The notes below the pieces were generated by a model that did not search any database, was not told the origin of the DNA, and saw only the letters and a list, made by a program, of their open reading frames with translations. Shown in pieces: positions 33,701 through 42,799 of a DNA stretch of 64,000 bases. The stretch covers positions 1 through 64,000 of the forward strand of contig JAYYZE010000036.1 of assembly GCA_036340235.1 (NCBI GenBank). The letters run 5' to 3'. The position numbers and the translations under genes were made by a program. The first letter of the stretch is position 1. Each line of letters opens with the position of its first letter. Origin of the DNA: GCA-2862585 sp036340235 (GTDB taxonomy: Bacteria; Bacteroidota; Bacteroidia; Flavobacteriales; UBA7312).

Positions 33701-34964
33701 TGAATAATCTGTTCCATCTAATTTTGTTGATACCTTTTTTGTTTTTATCCCAACTCATCCATATAAATAGGGCTTTTCCAACAACGTGATCTTCAGGGAC
33801 AAACCCCCAGTATCTTGAGTCAAGGGAATTATGTCTGTTGTCACCCATCATCCAATAATAGTCCATGTTGAAGGTGTAACTACTGGCGGGAATGTCATTG
33901 ATGAAGATTTTATCGTCAATAATTTCTAGCTTATTATTTTCGTAGGTTTCGATAATTCGGCGATACAATGCTATTGTTTTAGTATTTATGTCTACTGATG
34001 TGCCTTTTTTAGGAATTTTAACAGGACCAAAGTTGTCTAAATTCCAATTGAATTGATCTTCTGGAAAAATAAGTTCTGGTGATTTGATTTTGACACCTTT
34101 CTTTGCGACTATTTTTTCTACTTTTTCAATATATGTGAATCGTTTAATTGCTTCTAAACTATTTTCGTTTAGCATTAATTCATAATCGCCATCTCTGGAT
34201 AGCATTTGACCTTCGTATATATTGTATTTTTTTAGGGTTCTTTCACTAAATAAAGTGCCATCAGTTTTGACGTAATATCTAAACTGATTTTTCATTTTAT
34301 CATTAATTTGCTGAGGTTCGCCATTGACATATAAATCCGTATTTTTTATTTCTATGATATCTCCAGGAATTCCTACGCATCGTTTTATGTAATTTTCTTT
34401 TTTATCAACGGGACGTTCGGGATAGAGTGCATCGTCGGCGGGATAGTTGAAAACCACACAGTCGTTTCTCTCAATATTTCCTAGACCTTTCATTCGGTGA
34501 TAATCAAGTTGGATCCATTTAAGATAGGCTGGTGTATTTTTGGTCAGTGGAAGTGTATGATGAACAAGCGGGAATGATAGGGGGGTTATGGGTACTCTTG
34601 GGCCATAACTTACCTTACTTACAAATAAAAAGTCGCCAATAAGCAGAGATTTTTCCATTGAAGAGGTTGGGATGGTATAGGCCTCAATTAGGAATGTTCT
34701 TAATATAGTGGCAGCAACAACGGCAAATAAAATAGCATTGAACCAGCTTTTTAATTCGTTTTTTGCTTTCTTTTTCTTTTTTTCTTTCTTTTTCCAAAAT
34801 TGCCAACTAATGGTTTCCCAAAACAAAATATCTCCAACTATTAGTGGTAAAAAGTACAACCATTCTCCGTCAATTAGATAAACGAACAAGGACCATAGGA
34901 CCGTGAAAATAATAAACATGATGACCTTGAAGGATTTTCCTAAAGTCTGTTTTAACTTATTCAT
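33687..34964 (-). CDS. lepB: Signal peptidase I
   Basis: 425 residues, longer than E. coli LepB (324). It removes signal peptides of exported proteins. Membrane segments lie at about 13-55 (two) and 74-95. Catalytic Ser102 is in 'IPTSSMEKSLLIGDFLFVSK', general-base Lys194 in 'NYIKRCVGIPGD', and the C-terminal 'GDNRHNSLDSRYWGFVPEDH' box is intact. Between Lys194 and the final box lies an extra segment of about 150 residues. It overlaps dapB by 4 bp and wbqC by 14 bp. Confidence 0.95.
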   Translation of the reverse strand: MNKLKQTLGKSFKVIMFIIFTVLWSLFVYLIDGEWLYFLPLIVGDILFWETISWQFWKKKEKKKKKAKNELKSWFNAILFAVVAATILRTFLIEAYTIPTSSMEKSLLIGDFLFVSKVSYGPRVPITPLSFPLVHHTLPLTKNTPAYLKWIQLDYHRMKGLGNIERNDCVVFNYPADDALYPERPVDKKENYIKRCVGIPGDIIEIKNTDLYVNGEPQQINDKMKNQFRYYVKTDGTLFSERTLKKYNIYEGQMLSRDGDYELMLNENSLEAIKRFTYIEKVEKIVAKKGVKIKSPELIFPEDQFNWNLDNFGPVKIPKKGTSVDINTKTIALYRRIIETYENNKLEIIDDKIFINDIPASSYTFNMDYYWMMGDNRHNSLDSRYWGFVPEDHVVGKALFIWMSWDKNKKGINKIRWNRLFNAIH

Positions 34965-35632
34965 ATTGATGGATTTAAATTTAGAATGTCTTTCATTGAA
35001 AATATCCCTTTTTTATTGGCAATCCACTCTGCAGCCAAGATTGCCCCTTGTGCAAAGCCATTTCTGTTGTGTGCCTCATGGCGTATGCTAATGGTATCTA
35101 TTTGTGATGTGTAGCTAACGGAATGCGTGCCGATTATATTGTTTATTCGTTGGCTTTTGATAGTTGCCTTTTGTTCTAGTTGGGATTGTAAGCTAAGGGC
35201 TGTTCCACTTGGAATATCTAATTTTTCGGTGTGATGTATTTCTTCAATGTTTGCTGAGTAGTCGGTCTGTAGCTTCATAATTTTGTTCAACACCTGATTA
35301 ATTTCAAAGAATATATTGACCCCAATGCTAAAGTTAGAGGCGTGTAGAAATGAGGTGTCATTATCCATTGCCATTTGGTGTATCTCGTTTATCTTTTCAG
35401 TCCATCCAGTTGTTCCGCTCACTACTGGTATGTTGTTTTTTAGGGCGGTGGCAATGTTTTCAAAAGCAGAATCCGGTGTGCTGAAATCAATAGCTACGTC
35501 CACGTTTTTGAAGTCTAAGGATTGAATGTCAGAACTAGAGTTAGCAATTCCTGTAATATTGTGTCCTTTTTTTGTGGCCAATTGCTTAACAAGCTGTCCC
35601 ATTTTACCAAAACCAAGCAATGCAATATTCAT
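34961..35632 (-). CDS. dapB: 4-hydroxy-tetrahydrodipicolinate reductase
   Basis: 223 residues, short as usual for this phylum (E. coli 273). It reduces the DapA product with NAD(P)H in lysine/diaminopimelate synthesis, one step before DapD (19506-20324). N-terminal 'ALLGFGKMGQLVKQLA' is the nucleotide-binding loop, 'SGTTGWTEKI' follows, and 'EIHHTEKLDIPSGTAL' carries the catalytic His-His and Lys. It lies between DUF5683 (9 bp) and lepB (4-bp overlap). Confidence 0.95.
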   Translation of the reverse strand: MNIALLGFGKMGQLVKQLATKKGHNITGIANSSSDIQSLDFKNVDVAIDFSTPDSAFENIATALKNNIPVVSGTTGWTEKINEIHQMAMDNDTSFLHASNFSIGVNIFFEINQVLNKIMKLQTDYSANIEEIHHTEKLDIPSGTALSLQSQLEQKATIKSQRINNIIGTHSVSYTSQIDTISIRHEAHNRNGFAQGAILAAEWIANKKGIFSMKDILNLNPSI

Positions 35633-35641
35633 ATTTCAAAG

Positions 35642-36154
35642 TTAAAAATTCATTTTTAATGAAAACAATGTTTTATTTCCATAAGTATCTACATAAATAG
35701 TAGGTTGCCACTCTAAGCTTAAGTCTTCATTTACATCATAATGGAATAGGTGGGCATCAACACTTGCATCTACAATATTAAGAACATATATGGCAGCGGT
35801 AATGATGTATGAAACATCTCTGTTGCGTTCATAGTAATCCATAATGGTAATTAATTGACTTTCATTGTAAACGTCGTAATAGTCATCAATTTCACCATTA
35901 GAACGACTTAAAAACGCGTTTTTGTAGGTGTTATATTTTTGTTGATTGTCATTTATAAAATAAATACCAGTAGCAAAACTGGCGTATATAATAGGAACTT
36001 TCCAGTATTTTTTGTTGTAAACTTGACCTGCGCCAGGAACAATGGCTGAGAGAATGGAAGCCTTTCTTGGTGAATGAAATTTTGTAGTGTCGGTTTGTTG
36101 ACAGAATGTTTCTGTAGAAAGAGCTACTAGAATTATTAATAATACGGTTTTCAA
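35642..36154 (-). CDS. DUF5683 domain protein
   Basis: 170 residues with a signal peptide (MKTVLLIILVALSTETFC). The conserved 'PRKASILSAIVPGAGQVYNK' and 'KKYWKVPIIYASFATGIYFI' stretch, with small membrane-like segments, marks the DUF5683 family. The family is restricted to Bacteroidota and typically sits between parB and dapB, as here. Its function is unknown; an envelope role is inferred from export. It abuts parB directly. Confidence 0.82.
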   Translation of the reverse strand: MKTVLLIILVALSTETFCQQTDTTKFHSPRKASILSAIVPGAGQVYNKKYWKVPIIYASFATGIYFINDNQQKYNTYKNAFLSRSNGEIDDYYDVYNESQLITIMDYYERNRDVSYIITAAIYVLNIVDASVDAHLFHYDVNEDLSLEWQPTIYVDTYGNKTLFSLKMNF

Positions 36155-37051
36155 TTATTTTTTGAGTTGGTCTATAAGTTCATCCATTTCTTCTTTTGAA
36201 TGGAATAGTATTTCCACTCGACCCTTGCCTGTTTTCTGTACTTTGAGTTTGACCTCTTTATTTAGTGAGTTTGACAAATCATTAGCTATTTTTTGATGTT
36301 CAAATCGTGGAATGCTTGTTGTTTTTTTTATTTTAGATGTGTAATTAGAATGGCCAAAGTCTTTCACTATTTGTTCAATTTCTCTAACGGTGAATTGATG
36401 GCTAATGGCGTCTCTGAAAATGTGTATTTGAGTAGCAGGGTTGTCAATGTTTATGAGGGCTCTTGCATGCCCCATAGAAATGTCTTCTTTTTTTAGTGCT
36501 GATAAAATTTCTGCTGGTAGTTTCAAAAGTCTCAGGTAATTCGTTATGGTGGAGCGTTTTTTTCCCACCCTTGAGCTCATTTTTTCTTGAGTGAGTTTGC
36601 ATTCTTCGATCAATCTTTGGTAGCTTAGTGCAATTTCAACTGGGTTAAGTTGCTCTCTTTGTATGTTCTCGACAAGTGCCATTTCAAGCATTTCTTGGTC
36701 GTTAGCAATTCGTATGTAGGATGGTACAGTCATTAGTCCAGCTAATTTAGATGCCCTAAATCGTCTTTCACCAGAAATGAGTTGGTATTTGTCGTAGCCC
36801 AACTTCCTAACCGTTAGTGGCTGTATAATTCCAAGTTCTTGTATGGAAATAGTCAACTCCTGTAAAGCCTCATTATCAAAATCTGTTCTGGGCTGAAATG
36901 GATTTTCTTCAATCTGATTTAGTGGTAGCTCACTAACAGAGCCAACTGTCTGGCTAAAATTGTCAATATCTTGATTGCTTGTAATATCTGTACTTGGGTT
37001 TTTTAGAAGTGCTGACAGCCCTTTACCTAGTGCTTTTTTCTTGTCTGCCAT
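36155..37051 (-). CDS. parB: Chromosome partitioning protein ParB
   Basis: 298 residues. The N-terminal CTPase/ParB domain has 'GERRFRASKLAGLMTVPSYI' and 'VENIQREQLNPVEIALSY'. A helix-turn-helix follows ('QEKMSSRVGKKRSTITNYLR'), then a C-terminal dimerisation segment. It spreads from parS sites near the origin and works with ParA, 2 bp upstream. No parS-type palindrome (GTTTCACGTGAAAC) was noticed in this window. Confidence 0.95.
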   Translation of the reverse strand: MADKKKALGKGLSALLKNPSTDITSNQDIDNFSQTVGSVSELPLNQIEENPFQPRTDFDNEALQELTISIQELGIIQPLTVRKLGYDKYQLISGERRFRASKLAGLMTVPSYIRIANDQEMLEMALVENIQREQLNPVEIALSYQRLIEECKLTQEKMSSRVGKKRSTITNYLRLLKLPAEILSALKKEDISMGHARALINIDNPATQIHIFRDAISHQFTVREIEQIVKDFGHSNYTSKIKKTTSIPRFEHQKIANDLSNSLNKEVKLKVQKTGKGRVEILFHSKEEMDELIDQLKK

Positions 37052-37053
37052 GA

Positions 37054-37839
37054 TTAGATTGTTTGTAATTCGCTTTTAATATTTTTTTGAATAATCTCTT
37101 TGGCTAGGTTTAGGTAGTTAATGGCTCCTTTACTGTTGGCATCGTGCATTATGATGGTTTCTCCAAAGCTGGGGGCCTCACTTAATCGAACATTTCGCTG
37201 AATGATGGTGTTAAAAACCATTTCCTGAAAGTGTGTTTTTACTTCTTCTACCACTTGGTTAGATAGTCTTAGACGAGTATCGTACATGGTTAAAAGCAAC
37301 CCTTCTATATCCAATGATTTGTTTAGTCTGCTTTGCACAATTTTAATAGTGTTTAGTAGTTTCCCAAGTCCTTCCAAGGCAAAGTATTCGCATTGTATAG
37401 GAATGATAATAGAATTGGCTGCAGTGAGTGAATTTGTAGTAACAATTCCTAGAGAGGGAGCGCAATCAATAATTACGTAGTCATATTGTTTTTCAATTCT
37501 TTCTAAAATAGTTTTTAAAATAAATTCTCGATTGGGTTGATTAATTAACTCTAGTTCAGCTCCTACCAAATCTATATTGGTAGGAAGTAAATCAAGATTA
37601 GGACTTTTTGTTTGAACGATTGCTTGGTTGGGGTTAATGTTATCAATGAGGCATTCATAAAGCCCAGTTTTTATTTCTCTTGAGTCGAAACCAACACCAG
37701 AAGTAGAATTGGCTTGTGGATCAGCATCAACTAGGAGAACATTATTTTCAAGAACGCCTAAGCAAGCGGACAGGTTAATAGCGGTAGTTGTTTTTCCAAC
37801 ACCGCCCTTTTGGTTAGCAATAACAATTATTTTACTCAT
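37054..37839 (-). CDS. parA: Chromosome partitioning ATPase ParA
   Basis: 261 residues, full-length chromosomal ParA (Soj type). The deviant Walker A 'NQKGGVGKTTTAINLSACLG' is at about 8-27, Walker A' 'VLLVDADPQANSTSG' follows, and Walker B 'YDYVIIDCAPSLGIVT'. No N-terminal DNA-binding extension, so it is the short chromosomal class. First gene of the parA-parB-DUF5683-dapB-lepB-wbqC-carboxyltransferase run. The 170-bp region upstream shows no clear minus-strand promoter box. Confidence 0.96.
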   Translation of the reverse strand: MSKIIVIANQKGGVGKTTTAINLSACLGVLENNVLLVDADPQANSTSGVGFDSREIKTGLYECLIDNINPNQAIVQTKSPNLDLLPTNIDLVGAELELINQPNREFILKTILERIEKQYDYVIIDCAPSLGIVTTNSLTAANSIIIPIQCEYFALEGLGKLLNTIKIVQSRLNKSLDIEGLLLTMYDTRLRLSNQVVEEVKTHFQEMVFNTIIQRNVRLSEAPSFGETIIMHDANSKGAINYLNLAKEIIQKNIKSELQTI

Positions 37840-38009
37840 ACAGGTATTTTTAATAAGCTTTAAGTGCCTTGTTGACCAAATTCATGGTACAATATTTTTT
37901 GTTTACTTTTGGCACTAAAATAAATTTTTTTGCATTTTGACTAACTAAAAAATGGTTTGTTTTTTTAACATTTTGATGAAAATGTTAATAGTGCCCAAAA
38001 TTAAAAACA

Positions 38010-38447
38010 ATGTTTCTATTATCTTCAATTTTTCAGGTATTTGTTCAGCATTATGCAGAGCTTTTTTTACAATCTGTCAGTGTTTTATTTTTAGCCATAT
38101 TGTTTTTGCAATCTGGTATAGACAAGGTAGTTGATAGAAGTGAGAATCTAATTTGGCTAAAATCGCATTTTTCTAATTCTCCACTAAGTAATATGGTACC
38201 GCTTCTTTTTTTGTCTATCACCATTGTTGAGTTATTGGCTGGATTGGCCTGTATATTAGGTGTTGTAAACATTATTTTATATGCTAATACTGTTTATGCT
38301 GTTGTTGGGGTAGCATTATCAATGTTGGCTATATTGATGCTTTTTTTTGGTCAACGAATGGCAAAAGATTATGCTGGCGCTCAGTCTTTAGTGGCCTATT
38401 TTGTGCTGTCTATAATTACTTTCATTTTATTGACTGGTGGATTCTAA
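38010..38447 (+). CDS. DoxX-like small membrane protein
   Basis: 145 residues with four hydrophobic segments (about 15-37, 62-82, 84-107, 120-142). The arrangement and 'LFLQSGIDKVVDR' with 'ELLAGLACILGV' resemble the DoxX/DoxD-like membrane family. No catalytic residues are recognisable. Start ATG 38010 is in AT-rich sequence without an obvious promoter box; a TACTTTTG at 37904-37911 is the nearest candidate. The last 4 bp overlap the convergent PUR gene. Confidence 0.6.
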   Translation: MFLLSSIFQVFVQHYAELFLQSVSVLFLAILFLQSGIDKVVDRSENLIWLKSHFSNSPLSNMVPLLFLSITIVELLAGLACILGVVNIILYANTVYAVVGVALSMLAILMLFFGQRMAKDYAGAQSLVAYFVLSIITFILLTGGF

Positions 38448-38782
38448 ATATCCTCAAATTCTATGTCAGTAAAACTAGAGTTCTCATCATTTTTTTGTGA
38501 TGATGACTCGTCTTGTTTTTCATTTCTTTCGTTGTTTTCACCAATAAATTTAATAGTATCTAAGTAGGCGTCTTTGAATTTTTCAAAGTCTTCTTTATAC
38601 AAAAAGATTTTGTGTTTTTTAAAGCTATGATTGCCTTCCTCGTCAAACACTTTTTTACTTTCAGTAATAGTCAAATAGTACTCATTGGATTTTGTTGATC
38701 TTACATCAAAGAAATAAGTTCTTTTACCAGCTCTAACTTTATTTGAGTATATTTCCTCTTGGTCGTCTCTGTAGCTGTTCAT
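38444..38782 (-). CDS. PUR-domain (DUF3276) DNA/RNA-binding protein
   Basis: 112 residues. One PUR repeat fills residues 10-80 ('YSNKVRAGKRTYFFDVRSTK', 'YYLTITESKKVFDEEGNH'), matching the bacterial Pur-alpha-like family seen in Borrelia and Bacteroidota. The C-terminal 30 residues are acidic and Ser/Asn-rich. Single PUR repeats dimerise to bind single-stranded nucleic acid. It has a well-formed promoter at 38804-38834. In vivo target unknown. Confidence 0.85.
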   Translation of the reverse strand: MNSYRDDQEEIYSNKVRAGKRTYFFDVRSTKSNEYYLTITESKKVFDEEGNHSFKKHKIFLYKEDFEKFKDAYLDTIKFIGENNERNEKQDESSSQKNDENSSFTDIEFEDI

Positions 38783-38803
38783 TATTTATATAGTTTAAGA
38801 TAT

Positions 38804-38834
38804 CAAATCTAAATATATTAATTAAAAAATCAAA
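38804..38834 (-). promoter_or_regulatory. Promoter of the PUR gene
   Basis: On the minus strand TTTG (38834-38831), 19-bp spacer, TAGATTTG (38811-38804). Both boxes match the Bacteroidota consensus. The -33 box lies at the end of the upstream ABC transporter gene. Confidence 0.7.
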
Positions 38835-40602
38835 TACTCGCTGGTGTCGATTTTTGTTGTTGATACATATCGTAATAAATACTTTCGTTTTTGATGAGCT
38901 GATTATGAGTGCCTTGTTCAGCAACTTTTCCTTTATCTAATACTATTATTTCATCAGCAAACGAAAGCGAGCTAAGTTTGTGGCTTATTAATATAATCGT
39001 CTTTTTCCCTTTGTACTTCATTATTTCTTGCATAATTTTTTGTTCGGTTTCATTATCGACAGCTGAAAGACAATCATCCAAAATTAGGATTGAGGAAGGT
39101 TTAAGAAAAGCACGGGCAATTGAAATTCGTTGTTTTTGACCACCCGACAAGGTCACTCCACGTTCACCAATTGTTGTAGAATATCCCATTGGGAAATCAA
39201 TTATATTATTATGAATATCGGCTTTTTTTGAAACGTCTTCAATCTCTTGTTGCCCAATTATGTTTTTGGTGCCAAAGGCGATATTATTGGCAATGGTATC
39301 GGAAAATAATAAAGCTTCTTGAGGTGCTATACTAATTGACTCCCTTAGTGTTTTGAGGTTAATCTTGTCAATAGCTTGTCCATCAATTTCAATAACTCCC
39401 TTACTGGCATCGTACATTCGTGTTAATAATTGAACAATGGTTGATTTTCCTGATCCCGTTTTTCCAACTATGGCTATGAATTGATGTTTTTTTAAATCAA
39501 GGCTAATGTCGGTAAGTGCTTTAACATCATTCTCGGGATAGGTAAAACTAACGTTTTTGAAAGTAATTTGACCCTCTATGCAATTTGTGGCATTAGGGTT
39601 AGGAGATAGCTTAGAGCTAGTATTTAAAAATTCGTTTATTCTTTTTTGGGAAGCCGCCGCTCTTTGGATGATGGCGGTAACCCAGCCAATAGAGGCCATA
39701 GGCCACGTAAGCATATTAACATAAATGATAAATTCCGCAATATTTCCAGTAGTGATATTTCCGGCAATGGCCTCTTTACCACCTACATAAATGGTAAGCA
39801 AAGTGCTAAGTCCTATTAACAGAAGCATAAAAGGGAAGAAGGCTGCATTTGTTTTTGATAATGAGACATTTCTCTTTAGGTATTCGTTCGTTTCATTAGA
39901 AAATGTGTTCACAGTAACAGATTCGCTAGCAAATGATTTCAAAATTCGAATTCCCGAAAAGGATTCTTGAGAAAGTGTGGATAATAATGATAATTGTTGC
40001 TGCACTTTTTCACTCTTGGAATGAATAATTTTACTGATGTAAAAAATACTAAGGGACATCACAGGCAGAGGTGCCAATACATATAAGCTTAGTGTGACAT
40101 TAATGCTGAACATATTGTACATCACCAAACAAAAGAGTGAAATCATGTTGATAGGATACATAGTTGCCGGACCTAAAAACATCCTTACTCGGCTGACGTC
40201 TTCACTAATGCGAGCCATTAAGTCACCGGTTCTATTTTGTTTGTAAAAACTTATATCTAGGTTTTGATAATGGGTATATATTTCATTTTTTAGATCAAAT
40301 TCAATCTTTCTAGACATGACTATGATTGTCTGTCTCATAAAGAACATAAATACTCCTTTTAATAGCGCAAAGAGAATAAGCATCAGTCCAAAATACAACA
40401 GGGTAGAAGTGAGTTCAGAAAAATCTACTGTTGAATTGCTTTGAGCATCCTCAATGGCACTCTTGGCTGTATCAAATGCTTTTCGAGTAAAAATAGCTGG
40501 GTAAAGAGCAAAAATATTAGAAACTACTACAAACAATATACCTGCTAAAAAACGCCATTTATACTTTTTATAAAATTTGAATAAATAGGTTAATTCTGAC
40601 AT
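38830..40602 (-). CDS. ABC transporter, fused permease/ATPase (exporter type)
   Basis: 590 residues. An N-terminal six-helix exporter domain covers about residues 15-310 and includes 'NRTGDLMARISEDVSRVRMF'. The ATPase domain has Walker A 'VGKTGSGKSTIVQL', signature 'LSGGQKQRISIARAFLKPSS' and Walker B 'ILILDDCLSAVDNE'. The layout is MsbA/LmrA-like, so it exports lipid or drug substrates as a dimer; the substrate is undetermined. It reads into the PUR promoter region and is divergent from the dehydrogenase at 40719. Confidence 0.9.
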   Translation of the reverse strand: MSELTYLFKFYKKYKWRFLAGILFVVVSNIFALYPAIFTRKAFDTAKSAIEDAQSNSTVDFSELTSTLLYFGLMLILFALLKGVFMFFMRQTIIVMSRKIEFDLKNEIYTHYQNLDISFYKQNRTGDLMARISEDVSRVRMFLGPATMYPINMISLFCLVMYNMFSINVTLSLYVLAPLPVMSLSIFYISKIIHSKSEKVQQQLSLLSTLSQESFSGIRILKSFASESVTVNTFSNETNEYLKRNVSLSKTNAAFFPFMLLLIGLSTLLTIYVGGKEAIAGNITTGNIAEFIIYVNMLTWPMASIGWVTAIIQRAAASQKRINEFLNTSSKLSPNPNATNCIEGQITFKNVSFTYPENDVKALTDISLDLKKHQFIAIVGKTGSGKSTIVQLLTRMYDASKGVIEIDGQAIDKINLKTLRESISIAPQEALLFSDTIANNIAFGTKNIIGQQEIEDVSKKADIHNNIIDFPMGYSTTIGERGVTLSGGQKQRISIARAFLKPSSILILDDCLSAVDNETEQKIMQEIMKYKGKKTIILISHKLSSLSFADEIIVLDKGKVAEQGTHNQLIKNESIYYDMYQQQKSTPASI

Positions 40603-40620
40603 AAATTATACGTTCTTTAA

Positions 40621-40650
40621 TTTGTTGAAACAAATAAAATTGTAGTTTTG
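40621..40650 (+). promoter_or_regulatory. Promoter of the leucine dehydrogenase operon
   Basis: TTTG (40621-40624), 18-bp spacer, TAGTTTTG (40643-40650). It fits the Bacteroidota consensus; the start site is about 40655, giving a leader of about 64 nt. Confidence 0.7.
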
Positions 40651-40718
40651 CGAACTCGAAAAAATCGTTGTCTCATTAACGGCAATTTACAGCAAAGGTA
40701 ACTAACTTTCTATTGATT

Positions 40719-41825
40719 ATGATTGTTAATTCAAAAACAAAAAACGACGCCATTTTGTCAAGTGAAGAAAACAATGTTTTGGGGTTAATGGGCGCCATGG
40801 ATCATGAGCAAGTAGTTTATTGTAATGATAAGGAAACGGGGCTGAAGGCTATTATCGCTATTCATGATTCGACTTTAGGCCCTGCACTTGGAGGCACCAG
40901 AATGTGGCATTACAGCAACGAAAGAGAAGCCCTTATAGATGTGCTCAGACTTTCTAGAGGAATGACTTATAAAGCTGCAATTACTGGCTTGAATTTAGGT
41001 GGTGGGAAAGCGGTGATTATAGGAAATCCTTTCAAACAGAAAACGCAAAAGCTAATGCGTAAGTTTGGCGAGTTTGTCAATAGCTTAGGTGGAAAATACA
41101 TCACAGCGGAAGACGTAGGAATGAGTGCTCAAGACATGAAATATGTCAAAATGGAAACCGATTTTGTGACCGGAATTCCAATAGAAATGGGTGGTAGTGG
41201 CGATCCATCACCAGTGACGGCTTTTGGGGTTTATATGGGTATCAAAGCTGCTGCTAAATACAAATGGGGTAATGACGATTTAAGAAACAAGAAAGTAGTG
41301 GTGCAAGGTGTCGGACATGTTGGTGAAAATGTGGTTAAACATTTGACTGAGGATGGAGCACACGTGTATATCAATGACATAAACAATGACCTTCTTAAGC
41401 AAGTTGCCTATAAATACGAGGCACAAATTATTGATGCAAATACTGTTTATAGCATGTCAGCCGATATCTATTCTCCATGCGCTTTAGGAGCTACGATAAA
41501 TGACCAAAGCATTAAAATGTTTAAGTTTGAAATTATTGCCGGAGCGGCAAATAATCAGCTTAAAGACGAGATTAAGCATGCTCATATGCTTAATGACAAA
41601 GGTATTCTATACGCTCCTGACTTCCTTATCAACGCTGGTGGACTAATCAATGTTTATTCTGAGCTAAATGGATATGACAGAGGAAAAGCCCTTGATAAAA
41701 CTCGAAATATATACACTACCACATTAGAAATCTTTGGCATAGCACAAGAAGAGGGGATTACTACTCATGAGGCGGCATTAAAGCTAGCAAAAGAAAAAAT
41801 TCTTCAAGCTAAAAATAAGTTTTAA
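40719..41825 (+). CDS. Glu/Leu/Phe/Val dehydrogenase, leucine dehydrogenase-like
   Basis: 368 residues. NAD-dependent oxidative deaminase. 'GPALGGTRMWHYSNEREALI' and the active-site Lys block 'TYKAAITGLNLGGGKAVIIG' are typical of leucine/valine dehydrogenases. The Rossmann loop is 'VVVQGVGHVGENVVKHL'. At 368 residues it is shorter than glutamate dehydrogenases, supporting branched-chain use. The TTG at 40713 is a poorer start than the ATG at 40719. nusB follows after 5 bp, an arrangement common in this phylum. Confidence 0.92.
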   Translation: MIVNSKTKNDAILSSEENNVLGLMGAMDHEQVVYCNDKETGLKAIIAIHDSTLGPALGGTRMWHYSNEREALIDVLRLSRGMTYKAAITGLNLGGGKAVIIGNPFKQKTQKLMRKFGEFVNSLGGKYITAEDVGMSAQDMKYVKMETDFVTGIPIEMGGSGDPSPVTAFGVYMGIKAAAKYKWGNDDLRNKKVVVQGVGHVGENVVKHLTEDGAHVYINDINNDLLKQVAYKYEAQIIDANTVYSMSADIYSPCALGATINDQSIKMFKFEIIAGAANNQLKDEIKHAHMLNDKGILYAPDFLINAGGLINVYSELNGYDRGKALDKTRNIYTTTLEIFGIAQEEGITTHEAALKLAKEKILQAKNKF

Positions 41826-41830
41826 ACTTT

Positions 41831-42766
41831 ATGTTGAACAGAAGACATTTAAGAGTTCGTGTTTTGCAATTTGTGTATTCATGGAATAGGACAAAAAATA
41901 TGGACCTCATGGTTTTTGAAAAGCAATTTTTAAAATCATTGTATAAGGTCGAGGAATTATATCTTTATCTCCTTTTGATGATTGTTGAGTTACGCGATTT
42001 TGCTATCCATTACCAAGTTGAAGCCAAAAATAAACAATTACCCACATCAGAAGATTTAAATCCTAACCCAAAATTCATTAATAATACTTTCATTTTGAAA
42101 TTAAAAGATGAATCTAGCTTACTGCTGAAATGTAAGCAGAACAAAATTTCTTTTTCTGATAATCAGTCACTTATTAGATCTTTATATTTTGAAATGAAGG
42201 AATCAAAAAGCTACAAAGCGTATTCTAATTCAAGTATCTCGAGCTTCCAAGAAGATAAAAAGTTTACACTTCATATTTTTAGTAAGTGGCTAGTAAATAT
42301 GGATTCTATTCAAGACTTTTTTAATGAAAAAAATATGTTTTGGGATGATGATCTACCTTTTATTTCAAGTATGGTTGTGAAAACAATAAAAGATGCAACT
42401 GAAACAGACATGTCTTTATTGCCACTATTTAAAAATAATGATGATAGACAATTTGCTATTAATTTACTCCGACTATCAATAATCAATGAGGCTGATTTTT
42501 CTGAGCTAATTTCCAATAAGACACAAAACTGGGAAATTGAACGAGTAGCCCAAATGGATTTGATATTAATGCAAATGGCTCTTGCAGAGTTACTTAAAAT
42601 GCCAAAAATACCAGTTAAAGTTACTATAAACGAATATTTAGAGTTGGCCAAATATTATAGCACTTCCAATAGTAAAAGCTTCGTAAACGGAATATTGGAT
42701 AATCTTCTGATTGAGCTCAGAGAAAAAGGGAAGATTAAGAAATCGGGAAGAGGACTAATTGAATAA
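41831..42766 (+). CDS. nusB: Transcription antitermination factor NusB (long form)
   Basis: 311 residues, about twice the E. coli NusB (139). The N terminus 'MLNRRHLRVRVLQFVYSWNR' and the C-terminal helical bundle ('WEIERVAQMDLILMQMALAE', 'VTINEYLELAKYYSTSNSKS', 'FVNGILDNL') give the family. The insert of about 150 residues between the first and remaining helices is characteristic of Bacteroidota. It binds boxA RNA with S10 in rRNA antitermination. It lies directly after the dehydrogenase gene. Confidence 0.93.
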   Translation: MLNRRHLRVRVLQFVYSWNRTKNMDLMVFEKQFLKSLYKVEELYLYLLLMIVELRDFAIHYQVEAKNKQLPTSEDLNPNPKFINNTFILKLKDESSLLLKCKQNKISFSDNQSLIRSLYFEMKESKSYKAYSNSSISSFQEDKKFTLHIFSKWLVNMDSIQDFFNEKNMFWDDDLPFISSMVVKTIKDATETDMSLLPLFKNNDDRQFAINLLRLSIINEADFSELISNKTQNWEIERVAQMDLILMQMALAELLKMPKIPVKVTINEYLELAKYYSTSNSKSFVNGILDNLLIELREKGKIKKSGRGLIE

Positions 42767-42770
42767 TTAG

Positions 42771-42778
42771 TATTTTTG
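42771..42778 (+). promoter_or_regulatory. Promoter -7 element for the DUF1573-yajC-ybbR-coaE genes
   Basis: TATTTTTG (TAnnTTTG) immediately after the nusB stop, 21 nt before the ATG at 42800. Confidence 0.45.
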
Positions 42779-42799
42779 CTGAACAATAATATAACAAGC

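Noticed and set aside
42310..42651. 113-residue antisense ORF inside nusB
   Set aside because: Shadow of the conserved NusB frame, with no family resemblance.
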